This document shows, piece by piece, positions 1-11,753 of a DNA stretch of 31,621 nucleotides. The notes beneath the pieces are model-generated. The model saw only the letters and a list, made by a program, of their open reading frames with translations. It searched no databases and was not told where the DNA came from. Each line of letters opens with the position of its first letter. Positions within the stretch are counted from its first letter, which is position 1. The DNA comes from Vitrella brassicaformis (lineage: Eukaryota; Sar; Vitrellaceae): positions 84,928 through 116,548 of the forward strand of contig CDMY01000198.1 of the NCBI GenBank assembly GCA_001179505.1. Reading direction: 5' to 3'. The translations under genes were made by a program, and so were the position numbers.

Positions 1-43
1 CCCCCTCCCCCCCGCCCCCCCCCCCCTCGCTCTGCTCTGCCCC
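1..43. repeat. C-rich low-complexity tract
   Basis: Nearly pure cytosine with a few T and G, lying just downstream of the stop codon of the minus-strand gene that follows. It is probably part of that gene's 3' flank. It shows no telomere-type unit. Confidence 0.6.
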
Positions 44-2388
44 CTAGAAAAAGCGCCCCGGTCTCCCGACCGATGTGACGGTGACAGCGGCATCGTCAGA
101 GCCCTCTTGGTACGTGGCCATGAGTGCCGCTGGCGGGACGCTCACCTCTCGGTCGGGAAACAGCTTAAAGGTAAACATTCTGTCCTGTTCAACACACACG
201 CACAGCAGTCACCATCACCTGTTGGTCTGTATGTCTCTCTGTGTGGCTGCACGTGTCTCACTCACCAGCCTGCCTCGTCTCCTCCCTCCGCCAATGATGG
301 CCAGGCCGTTGCCAGGCGCCCGTTGCCGCACGGTCGCAAACTGCTCCGACGCAGCCCCCGGTTGACACGACTGCCCGTCGCCCGTCCAGCCATACAGACA
401 GCGGCAGACAAAGCTTCGCACCGAAACCAGGGATTGCTGCTGCCACCCTGTGACCTTGGACAGCTCCGCCGCTATCGGGCGCCGTGCTGGGGCGGTGTTG
501 ACGGGGTAGGCACGGTTGTGGTCGACCTCAAGAAGGCATCGCGCGTTGGGGTCGCAGATCTGCGATCCGCATGGCTGGCCGGCAGCAGCAGCAGCTGGGG
601 CGCTGAAGGGAGGCGGGGACCGGATCCCCAAAAGACCTGAGTGGGGACTGGGGGGGAGCTGGTGCACCACATTGGGAGGGGTCTGAGGGGTCTGAGGGGC
701 ATTGCTGCCGCCGCCTTGTTGTTGTGACTGTGACGACGTCGCGTTGATTTTGGCGTCGTTGACAATCTTGGTTCTCTTCTCGTCGGCTGGCGAGGGGTCC
801 TCGACGGCCTGCTTGTCACCCCCTCCCACCATCATTTCGGCGTCATCGTCCTCGGCTCCATCATCGCTCGTCTCATCCGCGTCTTGGGCGGTGTCGACGG
901 CACCAATCAGCGATTGAGACGCCTTCTTGTTGACGACTTGGTCGGCGCTGTCCCTCAAGTCGTCAACCGATATCTTGTGCTCCCCATCCCCGGCGCCGCC
1001 GAGAGAAATGATGGATGAAGACGGCTTGCCGTCGTCAGCAGCAGATGGCTCCAAAAAGGAGTCTGATTTCTCCTTGGTTCCCTCATCTGTGCCCTGGCTC
1101 TGTGTGCTGTCTGTGTCGTCATCGATCTGCTCTTCGGTGGCGAGCAGAGCGCTGAGGAGGTCGACTGGCGGGGATGAGTCGGAGATGCGGCTGATGATGC
1201 CGTTGATCTCGTTCTTCTTTTTCTCGGCAGCCTTGGTATCCGTGTGCGGGCCCGCGGCCTTTGCCTGCGACCCGTGGCTGTCAATGCCTCCCTGCAGAAT
1301 CGCCAAGGCCTCCGCAAGCGCATCCATGTCCACATCGAGGGCATCTCCCAGCGAAGGACCGCCGTCGTCGGCTATCTCATCCTTCTTCTCCTGCTTGTCG
1401 TCTCGCTTCTTGCTGCTGGCGTCTTTGTCCTCCTGCTTGTCGTCTCGCTTCTTGCTGCTGGCGTCTTTGTCGTCATTGTCGTCTCGCTTCTTGCTGCTGG
1501 CGTCTTTGTCCGTGCCGGAGTCGTCCGCGCAGTTTGGGCCTTTAATGACAAAGGGGATCATGGCCGTCATCGGCTGTTCCTTCTCGCCGCTGTCAGACGT
1601 GTTGGCCACACCGGACACAGTGAGGAGGGAGTTGACGTTCGACACAGACACGGGACCTGACAACCAAAGATGCACAGACAGACAGACAGACAGACAGCAA
1701 ACAAGTGTGAATGTGTGGTCTGCATGATCGACATGAATCCCTCAATCCATCTCTCTGACTGACCTTCGACGGTGATTGCGAAGACGGCCTCCTTCAAGCT
1801 CTCGCCGTCATTGTCAGGCACGAGCAGCTCGATGCCCCCCACGTCCTCGGTCTCGCTGTCGACTTCCCAGTCCAGCCCCCCGTCCAGCCCCTTGACAGGC
1901 GGGGTGGACTCAAAATGCACACTCTTGATGTGCTCGCTTGAGCACCCGCACACGCCCAGCGTCACGCTGTTGAAGGGCAGGCCTTCCGCCGACCTGAAGC
2001 GGTACCTGAAGGTGGAGGTGTCCTTCTTCATGTCGTAGGCCACATCCACATCGGGATAGTCCCCCAGCAGCGGATCAAACACGCCCATCACGTACTCGCT
2101 GTCCTCCTTCTCCGTCAGAAGGGAGAACGGCGCGTTGCAGGCACACTTGTTCCGGGCGTAAGGGCCAAACCCGCAGAACCTGCAGCATTCCTCCCCCCTG
2201 GCCTGGCAGCCGAGCCCGTCGGTCTTGCCGAACTTGCAGCTGGGGTCGTACATGATCGGCTCTTCCGTCGTCGACTTGAGTAGGCAGCTCTCGGGACTGC
2301 ATAAGGACTGCAGCTGCGCATGGGCGGCCGGGAGGAAAAACGGGACAGTCAGCAGAAAAACCACGATGGGATCAACAACCATCGGCAT
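44..2388 (-). CDS. Secreted EGF-like protein with charged KDASSKKRDD repeats
   Basis: Three exons read on the minus strand: 2388-1764, 1656-266 and 184-44, giving 718 residues with all phases closing (donors GTCAGT and GTGAGT, acceptors CAG). The start ATG is followed by a clear signal peptide ending near AHA. Residues about 30-95 are cysteine-rich (CKFGK, GEECCRFC, CACN). The middle is hydrophilic and acidic, with three copies of KDASSKKRDD near residues 258-300 and long Ser/Asp/Gln stretches. A six-cysteine EGF-like module lies at about 571-639 (CGSQIC ... CRCLYGWTGDGQSC), with a long insert between the third and fourth cysteines. No transmembrane segment or lipid anchor is visible. I infer a secreted or wall/surface protein; the exact role is unknown. 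It diverges from the subtilisin gene. The last intron has an alternative acceptor at 163 that is also in frame. Confidence 0.75.
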
Positions 2389-3208
2389 AATCGGGACGCG
2401 GGGGGTTTCAGTCGGCCTGACAAGACTTGGACCAAAGCACAGGACGCGTCAGCTTCGAATTACATTTACAACTGTACACCACCCTAAGCCACTGGCCGTT
2501 GGTACCGTGTTCACCGCTTCCCAAACGCGCTGTTCCCCGTGTGTTCTCGACTCCTTCCTCCCTCATTTTCCCCCCTCCCCGCGTCCCTCGACCCCACGAC
2601 GCGAGAAGTTTGCACAGCGATGCTGGAGTGGGTGCTACCCGCAGCGATGGGCATCGAGAGCCTGCAGCTGATCCTCGGCTCTCTCGTCTGCCTGCCCGTC
2701 CTCTGCGTCATCCTGCTGGCCTGACGGACGGACTCCCCGCCGACCACAACGACCCGCCGGCTGTATAACTATTGTGGAACTCTGACTGACCTCTTTTCTC
2801 CTGTCTGTCTATCTGTCTGTCCGTGCCGTCCCGCTGAGGGCGGCTAATTAAGGCACCAGGGCCTGTTTCAGCGGCCTGCCTGGGTCTTCCTTCCTCCTCT
2901 ACTGTCCCCCTTGTCTAACCCCTCTCTCCACCCCTCTTCTCTCCCTTCAGCGCGCCAGCCATCTCTTTACGTATCGGATGCTGCGTATTCCACCCCCAAT
3001 TAGCAAGGCCGCCAGTACTGTCGCTCCCACAACTGCCGAGCCGACAGACGGCGCCGTCACCAGACCAACGACGCCATCGCACAGCGATCTATATCCACCA
3101 TCGTCAACAGCACCATCACAGCGTGTGAGTCTGTCCCTCTCCCCTCAAAGCAGCCCCCTCCGTCCAAGCCAGCCGCGACGAGGCGATCGGAGGGAGGGCG
3201 GGGGAGGG
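2389..3208. promoter_or_regulatory. Divergent intergenic region between gene 1 and the subtilisin gene
   Basis: About 820 bases separate two start codons pointing away from each other. The stretch has pyrimidine-rich tracts (2545-2600, 2880-2950) that resemble promoter or 5' UTR sequence in this genome, and one short hydrophobic reading frame described separately. I see no TATA box I would trust. The frame of the subtilisin signal peptide stays open upstream to an ATG at 2978, so a longer 5' leader or alternative start is possible. Confidence 0.45.
2620..2724 (+). CDS. Possible 34-residue hydrophobic microprotein
   Basis: ATG at 2620 to TGA at 2724 encodes a 34-residue peptide beginning MLEWVLPAAMG and ending VCLPVLCVILLA. 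It is one long hydrophobic stretch long enough to cross a membrane. It sits in the divergent promoter region and could be a tiny membrane protein, an upstream ORF, or chance. I recognise no family. The low confidence reflects its length. Confidence 0.22.
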   Translation: MLEWVLPAAMGIESLQLILGSLVCLPVLCVILLA

Positions 3209-6200
3209 ATGGTCAACAGGACTTCCACATCCATAGTCAACGACAGACAGGGCAGGAGGGCGCTGCTGGGCCTCGTGTGCCTGGCCGCCCTCGCCCTTCT
3301 CACCCATATCCACGGAGCCGACGCGAAAATATCTAACACAGGTTGGTACTCGTTGGGGAATACGTGTGGGCGCTTGTATGCATCTCGTGGTGTGTGTTTC
3401 TGTTCCACTGTCTTTCTTCAGCAGCCCACAACGGTCGTCTGATCCTTCGGTTCACAGAGCGGTCCGAAGGCCACCACTCCCGTCTGCAGCGGCACCTGAC
3501 CGCCCAGGGCGTCCCCCTCCGAACCCCCGCGCACATCCAGCACAGGCGGCGGCACCTCTCCGCGGACACTGACGACCCCTCGGCCCTCGAGTACCTGCCC
3601 AACGTCGACCTGGAGATCCTCCACATCGACCCCACCGCTGAGAAGGCCGACGTCTGCGCCATGGTGCAGCAGCAGTACGGTCAGGTGCTCGACCTGTGCG
3701 AGGCCGACCACCGCATCTTCGGCAGCCCCGACCAGCGGTCGGAGCCATTCCAGCTCTTCGCGGTGGATGACGACGACGTGACCACGCCACCGCCCGCCAG
3801 TGAGGATGCAGACGAGGACGGCGTGCACGCCACTCACGGCGACGAGGGGCTCCCCAACGACCCCGGCTTCACCGAGCAGTGGGCGCTGTTCAACTCCTTG
3901 TATGACGGCTTCGACATCCACGCCCAGGAGGCGTGGAAGCTGATACAGTCACGGATCGTCAGCGGCCAGGCCACACTTACTGAGTCAGCCGGCGGGGGCA
4001 CCCTGAGCGCCAGCTCGCTCGACGAGCCGTCGGACGCGGTGAATGAGGACGGCGGCGAGAGCTTCAGGCCGATCATTGCCGTGATTGACAGTGGGTCCGA
4101 CTACACCCACCAGGACCTCGACGGCGCCCTGTGGATCAACCAAGCCGAGTTCCACGGCCAGGAGGGGCACGATGACGACGGTGAGTGGAGGAGATTGATG
4201 CCATCAATCTCAATCCACACACGGACCACATGCGTGGGTGTGTGTGTCTCAGGGAACGGGTTTGTGGACGACATCTACGGCTATGATTTCCGCAACGACG
4301 ACGGCGACCCGATGGATGACGACGGGCACGGGACACACGTGACGGGCATCATCGCCGCGGGGGGCAACAACGGCAAGGGCATTGCGGGCGTCGCATGGGC
4401 CGCCAGACCGCAGATCATGGCACTCAAGTTCATGGGCAGGGACGCTGCTGACCCCACCACCACTACGGTCAGGGAGGGCAGACACCGGTGTGGGCACTGC
4501 GTATGGCAAATGGATGGACTGTGTTGTTGGTTGTTTCAGGGTTGGACATCTGATGCCATCCGTGCGCTGGACTATGCCATCCAGATGGGGGCTCACGTGA
4601 CCTGCAACTCCTGGGGAGGCGGCCCTTACGACTGGGTAATAAACAACCAAGACACGAGAACAGACTCCATTCCCCAGAACGTTGCTCTCGCCTTGTTCCC
4701 CCGTCTCTCCCACCCAGGGTCTCGAGCGTGCCATTCAGAAATCGGCCGACAACCAGCAGCTGTTCGTGGTGGCCGCAGGCAACGAGCAGCTGGACCTCGA
4801 CGCGAGCCCCCAGTTCCCCGCGGGCTTCGCCGAGAAGATCCGCAACGTTATCAACGTGGCCAGCACGGACAAGCAGGGCGGCCTGCTGTACGACAGCAAC
4901 TACGGCAAGGGGACGGTCCACCTTGGCGCGCCGGGGGAGAGGATCCTTTCCACGGTTCTGGACGGCAAATACGCCTACTATAGCGGGACTTCAATGGCCG
5001 CTCCCTTTGTCGCCGGTAAGCAGACGCATGGGCGATGGATGGTTTGGATGAGCGAGGGCAGTGTGTGTACCATCTGTGTTTCGTGTGCAGGTGTGGCGGC
5101 CATGGCGCTGAGTCTGCAGCCGTCTCTAGCGTTTGACTTTGAGTCTCTCCGTAAGATGCTGCTGGGCACAGTCAACCCTCTGGATGGCCTGAAGGGCGTC
5201 ACCATCACCGCCGGACAGCTCAACGCCAAGGGAGCTCTCGAGGTACACACCCCTCTCTCCCCTGTGTGTGTCCCCTCAGTGACAGTTTGTCTTTGCTGGC
5301 TGTGTCTGTCATCAGGAGGCCATCATAGCGTCGGACAGCGCGTCCATAATCGTCAAGAAGCACTCGTCCTGCTTCCAGACGGACACCGACTTCCACGGCC
5401 ACGACATCCTCGGGCCCCTCACCACCACCTCGCCCCTCACTCTCAACGGCCGGCGGGTGCAGCCTCTGGCCGCCAGCACCCCCGAGGCCTGTCAGGAGGC
5501 CTGCCAGGCGCTGAGCACCTGTGCCTACTGGACCTTCAACAAGGCCAAGCAGTGCTGGCTTAAGAGGAAGGATGCCGTCAGGGGCGCCAGCCTCGCGGAA
5601 GGGGCCGTCTCGGGACCAAAACGATGCAGACCTAAGCGGCAAGGTAAGAGAGAAATCGGCGGGAAGAGCTAGAGCTGAGCATTGACTTTTCTCTGTCTGC
5701 CACTCACTCAGACGAGCGCCACAAAAGCATGGCCACCAGTGGGTGTTTCGAGCACGACACTGCCCTGGCCAGCGTCAGCAAAACCGCCAAAAACACATCC
5801 GACCCCGTGCGTGTGGCGACCAACGTGACGTCGGCCATCAGCTGCCAGGCCGCCTGCCTGCTCGTGGGCGACTGCCTCTCCTGGACCTTCTATCCCCCCA
5901 CCACAACCGTCCGCACCGAGGGCGTCATGGCCCCCATTGACAGGACCGAGGCGTTCACACACATCAAAAACATCTCCAAGACTATCACCAACAAGAACAC
6001 CACCAAGGCGGCTGAGAATGGCACAGCTGATGCTGATGCTGATGCCACGGGGGGGTGCTATCTGCAGCGAACCACGGAATTTTCGCGCAGACGTGTGGTG
6101 GGGGCGGTCTCTGGGTCGAGGGCGTCACGAGAGTGCTCAGGTGGGTGCAGGCATTCACACCTGACTGCTGAGACGATGGAGGCCCGCGGTGATGCTGCAC

Positions 6201-7392
6201 TCTCTCTGTTTCGCTCCGTTGCAGAAGCATCGTCGGCTAATGTGACTGTCACGGCCACCGCCTCCGAGGCCAGCCCCGCCGTCGAATCGCACACCCTCCT
6301 CTCCTGGCTCATCTGCAAGGTCGACTCATCCCAGCCATCGTGCGCCGGCAACAACACCACAGCCACCAAGACACAGCAACACTGGGACACCACCACGACC
6401 AACAGCAGCACCAGCAACGTCGGCAGCGGCAATCTCGTGCGCATCCGCAATGCGGCCGAGCCCGACCCGCCGATGGGCGAGGATGCGCTCAAGGAGGCCC
6501 TCAGAATGCGGCGCGACATGCGGGACAGAATGGGAGCTGTGAAGGAGACCAGCACGGGGGCTGGGGCGATGATGGGGCCTGGGTTGGGGGAGGGGGAGGA
6601 CTACGATTGGATGGGCGTGTACACGGCAGCCGTTGGCAGCAGCCTCATGCTCGGTGCTATCGTGGTCTTCGTCTGTGTGCGGAGGGCACAAGGTACGTCG
6701 CTGCCACATTTGTAGACGTCACGGTGGAATGATTCTCTCTGTCTGCCGCTTGTGATTGGTCGGGTGCAGTGTTCAGTTTGGTTCGCGAGCAGACGGGCAA
6801 GACGACCCCCGGCAGCCCCCTGTGCATCCCCAAGATCGCCATATCCGGCACCCCACCCACCACACTCGCAGCAGCAGCGGCCTCGTCCGCCTCCCCCTCA
6901 TGGGCGCCATCGCACCCCACCGCCCTCCACCAGTCAGCCTTCTTCTTCTTCCCATTCAGGACACATACACGCGACCACTCCACCCGATCTGAGCCGCCAC
7001 CCGGACAGAGCCTTTCCCTCACGCTGCCCGCACAGACGGCCGTCGATGCATCTCTGGGTGGGGCCGACAAGAGGGCCAGCAATGGCGGCTCACAGACGTC
7101 GCGAGAGAGCGAGAAACGGGCGAAGAGTGTCGGCAAACACGGGCACAAGAAGACCCGGGCGGCTGGTGGTGGTGGTGGTGTGGATTCCGGTCCTGAGGAG
7201 AGCGAGATGCCGCACAAGCCGACGGATGGAGAGGGCAGCGGCAGCGGGAGGGCAGCGGTGGGCATGTACACCCCGGCCCATTTGGCGTCGAGGAGCGGCC
7301 GCACGCCCCAGACGGCCCCCACACACACGACGGGGTGCGGGAGGAAGGTGGCCACGCTGCCTATTAAGTCGAAGCGGACCAGACACAAGTAA
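3209..7392 (+). CDS. Subtilisin-like serine protease with two PAN/apple-like regions and a C-terminal membrane anchor
   Basis: Ten exons: 3209-3341, 3422-4180, 4253-4467, 4540-4635, 4718-5015, 5091-5242, 5316-5643, 5712-6140, 6225-6692, 6770-7392. Together they give 1166 residues, all phases consistent. The start at 3209 was chosen because it places a signal peptide (RRALLGLVCLAALALLTHIHGADA) at the N terminus. A propeptide-like region follows. The peptidase S8 domain shows Asp267 (AVIDSGSDYTHQDLDG), a GNGFVDDIYGYDF segment, His323 (GHGTHVTG), oxyanion Asn423 (VAAGNE) and Ser493 (SGTSMAAPFVAG), so it should be active. Exon 7 (about residues 552-660) and exons 8-9 (about 662-835) each carry a cysteine pattern like PAN/apple adhesion modules (EACQEACQALSTCAYWTF; SCQAACLLVGDCLSWTF). 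A transmembrane helix lies near 936-957, followed by a basic, Ser/Pro-rich cytoplasmic tail of about 200 residues. I infer a secretory-pathway or surface protease that cleaves proteins while bound through its apple domains. Confidence 0.88.
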
Positions 7393-7487
7393 CGATGATA
7401 GATCGGATGGGATGGGCGCATCAAAGGAACGGATGGATGGATGGATTCCGCGAGCGGGTGGAATGGGTACCGTATGATGAATGGCTC

Positions 7488-7575
7488 CGTGTGTGTGTGT
7501 GTGTGTGTGTACGCTTCCGATTAATGGTCATCTAGTTTTGGTTGTGTGTGTGTGTGTGCTTGAGTGTGTGTGTGT

Positions 7576-7610
<35 letters not shown>
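7488..7610. repeat. Interrupted (TG)n microsatellite
   Basis: Runs of TG at about 7488-7510, 7542-7558 and 7564-7608, broken by short unique segments. They start about 100 bases downstream of the protease stop codon. Confidence 0.9.
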
Positions 7611-7612
<2 letters not shown>

Positions 7613-7659
7613 GCATGTCTATTTAAAACGTCCGTCCCCTGTACATACATACCGACAGA

Positions 7660-7714
7660 GTGTCTGTCTGTCTGTCTGTCTGTGTCTCCCTCCCTCTCTG
7701 TCTGTCTGTCTGTC
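7660..7714. repeat. (TGTC)n microsatellite
   Basis: Tetranucleotide TGTC/CTGT repeats interrupted once by a CT-rich segment. The same unit recurs in many introns of this window. Confidence 0.9.
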
Positions 7715-8205
7715 CGCCTCTCTGCTGCCTGCTGCATGCGCTGCACACGTGGTGCAGATTTTCACCAGCCACTCTCTCTCCCAGAAAGGAAAGGAAGAAA
7801 GCAAACAAAAGGAATTAGCTCCTACATACCAAAGACACATGTAGGTATCGCACACATACCACACCACACCACACCATACACACACAGCGGTGCACCGATC
7901 CCCCCAGCCACGCCACGCCACTCGCCGCCCTTTTAGCTAGGTAGATATTTTACCTACCGGTCACTGCTTGCTGTGGTGGGTGGGTGGGCGAGTGTTCCCA
8001 TTCACCGCCACACCCACCTTCAGGCTGTGAATGGGTGTCATTTTGTCGGTATTTCCATTCATTCATTCATCCCATTTCATCCCGATTCATTCCATCGCAC
8101 CCCCCCGCCCACCCACACCACACTAATACTAGATACACACTCGATACGATACACACACTGTGTTGGTCATTCTCGCTTCTTCCTTCTGCCCACCATGTGC
8201 GCGTG

Positions 8206-8231
8206 TGCTCTCTCTCTCTCTCTCTCTCTCG
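8206..8231. repeat. (CT)n microsatellite
   Basis: A pure CT run, followed within 40 bases by TGTC and TG runs. Confidence 0.9.
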
Positions 8232-8524
8232 CCCTCTGTCTCCGTCTCGTGTGTCTGTCTGTCTGTCTGTGTGTGTGTGTGTCTATCTGTGTGGTGTGTA
8301 TGGGTCTTCCTGTCTTCCTGACTGCACGAAATCTGTATTATCAAGTGAGCGTGTGTCTGCCTTGCCTTGCTTGTGGTCGGCCGAGGCAGACACACCTCTG
8401 CAGTCAGGTGCACCCCATCCCGTCCCATGTATCCCACCCATGTCAATGATATATAGATAACATTGATATATTTGTTTACGCTCGAGTACTGACTGATTGG
8501 TTGCTTGTTGAGGGAGGGACACTC

Positions 8525-8553
8525 GTTGGTTGGTTGGTTGGTTGGTTGGTTGG
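8525..8553. repeat. (GTTG)n microsatellite
   Basis: About seven tandem copies of the tetranucleotide GTTG. Confidence 0.9.
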
Positions 8554-9362
8554 TCGCCCTTCTCTCCCTTCCCCCTCCCCCTCTGCTTACACACGGAAGT
8601 CCGTTCGGTCCCCCTTGTATAGGTCGATGATGATGGATGGCGCTTTTGTAAGTTCAGTAAGTGCGCTGGCTGCTCCCTTTTCCCGCTCTCCTCCACGCCA
8701 CGCCCGTCTGCCCGCCTTCTCTCAGAGCTGAGCGTTTTGTCTCTCTGCCTGTCTCCCTGCCTGCATACACTCACATACAAATGGCGATCGAGGCTTGTCC
8801 CCACACTACCTACACTCCTTTCTACTCTACACACAGACACACCACTGCCCTGCCTACCTGGATTTTCCCAGCCACACATATCCATGCAGTCCCGTCAGTC
8901 AGTGAGTGGAGTCAGGCCACCTTTTGAACGGCGCCAGCCAGGTCAAGCTGCTGAGCTCAGTCACCAACCGCCATCGATCGCCTGAAGCGAGCACTAGTGC
9001 ATGGTTTTGTGCTGCATGCCCTTGGTGGGGTGGGTCAGGTGAGTGAGGCCCGGGCCTCCGCCGTACACGTGACGCAGGGGATGGGTGGGTAGGTGGGGAT
9101 GGACGAAACGGATCATGATAAAACGGACACACAGGGGCGGCAGGAGCAGGGACGGACGGACGTACATGGGGGTGACGTAAGACACTAGGTCGATTGCTTG
9201 CAATGAGTGCTATCAAGTGGAATGTTTTCAGAGTGCATCTCCCGGCCACATTCGGCCAGGAGCCGCGAGTTCAAACATCCTGTCACGGTGCTCAAAGGTG
9301 GACGAGGGCGAAGGATGAAGAGGAGTTGATCATTATCCATCACCCTCCTGCCTCCGTTGCTC

Positions 9363-11753
9363 ATGATCTTTCGATTGGGAAGGCTGATGAGTCTCTCGAA
9401 CACGGTTGCTCTGCCTGCGTTGCTGTTTTGCCAGCTACAAAGCATAAACTGCCTCACCACCCCTCCGTCTGCCTCTTCCCTGGACCCCCGAGGCAAGAGA
9501 TCTGCGTCCACGGCACACGGCCACAGCCTGTCTGCGCATGAAGGCTACTGGTTCAGCAGCAAGGCGGCGTCCTCGACGCCTCCCTTCCTTCTGGAGCGCA
9601 TTCGCTCATCGCCGCCGCACTCCCTCATCGCTGGAGGGTTTGAGCCTCTCGAGGATCACGACCTGTGAGTGAACCGCGGGAATAGAAAGCGTCTATGGGA
9701 CACAGACGTGGTGTTTGTGGTGTGTGTGTGTGTGTGTCGAAGGTATGAGGTCCCTCCCGAGAGCATAACGGGCGAGCTGCCATCAGGGCTGAGAGGCACG
9801 CACTTTGTCAACGGGGCGGGCAGGATCAGGTATGCACACGCACAGAGATCCACCCCACTGAGCATTGCTGATTGTTTTCCTGCATCTCCACTGTCAGGGT
9901 GGGCAACACGTTCTACGGCCACTGGTTTGACGGCGACGGCTTCATCGCTGCGCTCAGCCTGACGGGCGACGGGAGGGCGTTCTTCCAATCCAAATACATC
10001 AGGACGAAGAGGTACCTGGCACAGGAGAAGATTGGTGCGTCGAAGCTGGCCATGAGAGGGGCGTGGACCAACAAGCCGGGGGGCGTGTTCGGCAACATGT
10101 GAGCAGCTGACGCACACCCACACACACCGAGGCGCACCTGATGATCACTTGTGCAGGTTTCGCATCCCGACCAACCCGAGCAACACGGCCGTCCTGTACT
10201 ATGACAACAAGCTGCTGGCCTTGTGCGAGGGCGGTGTGCCCTATCAGGTGGACCCGTACACCCTGCGGTCAAGCGGCAAGGGCACAGGCGACTACACCTT
10301 CGGCGGAGCCGTCACACAGACATTCGGGTACACAGACACATACGCTTGGCATGATGTAAGCTGACACTTCGCTGGGTCACTCCTATCTGTGTGGTGTGTG
10401 CATCTTGGACACAGCGCCCACCTCAAGCGCGACCCGACCACCGACGTCATCTACAACTTTGGCGTCGAATTGAGCGGGAGCAAACTCATCATCTTCAAGA
10501 TCTTCCCGCCTCTCACCCCAGGCACCCCCGGACACACCGACACCGCGTCCATCGGGCTGCGGGGCTTTGTGCCGTTCACGCACGACTTCGCCATCACTGA
10601 GAACTACATAGTGGTGGTGTTTTCGGCGTATGTGCTGGAGCAGACGAGGTCGCTCGGCGTGCTGCTGGGGAGAGGGACGATTGGGGGCGGCTATGAGTGG
10701 AGGGAAGACAAAGGTGCGGCCCATCCCCCCCAGGACGTGCTGTCCTCACACCACACCCATTGAAGGCATCATGTGTGGTGTGCATGGTTGTCCACGCTTG
10801 GTGTGTGTGTGTCAGGTAGTCGTGTTGTGGTATTGAAGAAGAGCGACCTGTCCTGCGTGGCTGACTTCAAGACGCCCGCCATCTCTTTTTATCACGTGGC
10901 CAATGCGTTCGAGGACCCCAAGGACAACAGCACCATCAGGTTACACATCGCAAGGCACGCGAGAGCCAACAGAGAAGAGGTAGGTATACAGACACAGACA
11001 GACACGCATAGCATAAGCCCACATGCCATGAGAGACCTAATCCCTCTCTTTGCGTGTGTGTGATCCATCGATCAGGTTGAGAAGTTCTTGTCGAGTCCGC
11101 AGCTGGTGCCCAACACGCTCGATCGCATGCCCGACCTTCACGAGCTCGAGATCAGCCTCAAGGACAAGCGAATCGTCCGCAACGTGCCTCTTGCCACGCC
11201 TTCAGGGGCCGTCAAGGGCTGCGCCGGAGAGTTCCCAATCATCAACCCCAAGATGACCGGCAAACAAAACAGGTACACACATACACAGCCACAGACAAAC
11301 AGTGCCGCTCTCTCAACAGCATGAGGCTCCTCTCTGTCTCCTTGCCTCTGCAGGTATATCTATCAGACGTGCCTCGACACGACGTCGGCACCTGATAACC
11401 AAGACTCGCAGTACTTCAATGCGATCCAGAAGGTCGACCTGCGCGGCGAATCCTGGCCCATCTACAGCTTCTCCCCTTACAGAGCGCCGAATGAGGCCTA
11501 CTTCATCGCACGGGAGGGCTCCAAGGCTGAGGACGACGGCTGGCTGCTGGTGCCCGTGTACAACGCGTACCAGCACATCAGCGAGTACTGGATATTCGAG
11601 GCGGCCGACATCGCCAAGGGACCGATCTCGGTGATATCGCTGCCGCACCACTTTCCCTTCACCTTCCACGGCACGTTTGTGCGCGGCCCCAAAGTCCCCG
11701 ATGGCATGCTCAAGAACAGGGGGAGGGCAGCTGCGGCACCAGTGGCGAGATGA
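9363..11753 (+). CDS. Carotenoid oxygenase (RPE65 / NCED / apocarotenoid-cleaving family)
   Basis: Eight exons: 9363-9664, 9743-9829, 9898-10098, 10157-10327, 10415-10713, 10816-10979, 11076-11272, 11354-11753, for 606 residues. These non-heme iron enzymes split a carotenoid or apocarotenoid double bond with O2. The family features are plain: ITGELPSGLRGTHFVNG near the N terminus, WFDGDGFIAAL, and the four iron-binding histidines at about 256 (AHLKRDP), 310 (THDFAITENY), 380 (FYHVANAFED) and 579 (FTFHGTFV). Exon 4 was ended at 10327 because this joins in phase to give FGAHLKRDP as in the family. A stronger-looking donor at 10356 would shift the frame. The N terminus has a hydrophobic, signal-like stretch followed by a Ser/Thr/basic region, which could be a two-part plastid-targeting leader; that is inference. 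Substrate cannot be read from sequence. Confidence 0.9.

Larger units (their letters stand above)
7393..9362. other. Gene-free, microsatellite-rich gap
   Basis: About 2 kb between the subtilisin stop and the carotenoid oxygenase start. It holds the TG, TGTC, CT and GTTG repeats listed separately, scattered short direct repeats (ATTC, ACCAC) and no frame with protein-like composition on either strand. Long open frames here are only translations of simple repeats. It probably contains the 3' UTR of the protease and the promoter of the oxygenase. Confidence 0.6.

Noticed and set aside
1-43. C-rich tract as a possible telomere end
   Set aside because: No repeating telomeric unit; it is an irregular C run at an arbitrary window edge.
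1385-1520. Regularly spaced repeats that at first suggest a CRISPR-like array
   Set aside because: They are in-frame coding repeats inside an exon, with very short spacers, in a eukaryotic gene.
927-1727. 266-codon plus-strand frame rich in Ser/Leu
   Set aside because: Antisense of the charged repeat region of the secreted EGF-like gene; composition is that of a reverse complement of Asp/Lys/Ser codons.
7481-8460. Several open frames of Cys/Val or Ser/Leu repeats
   Set aside because: They are translations of TG, TGTC and CT microsatellites in all frames and both strands.
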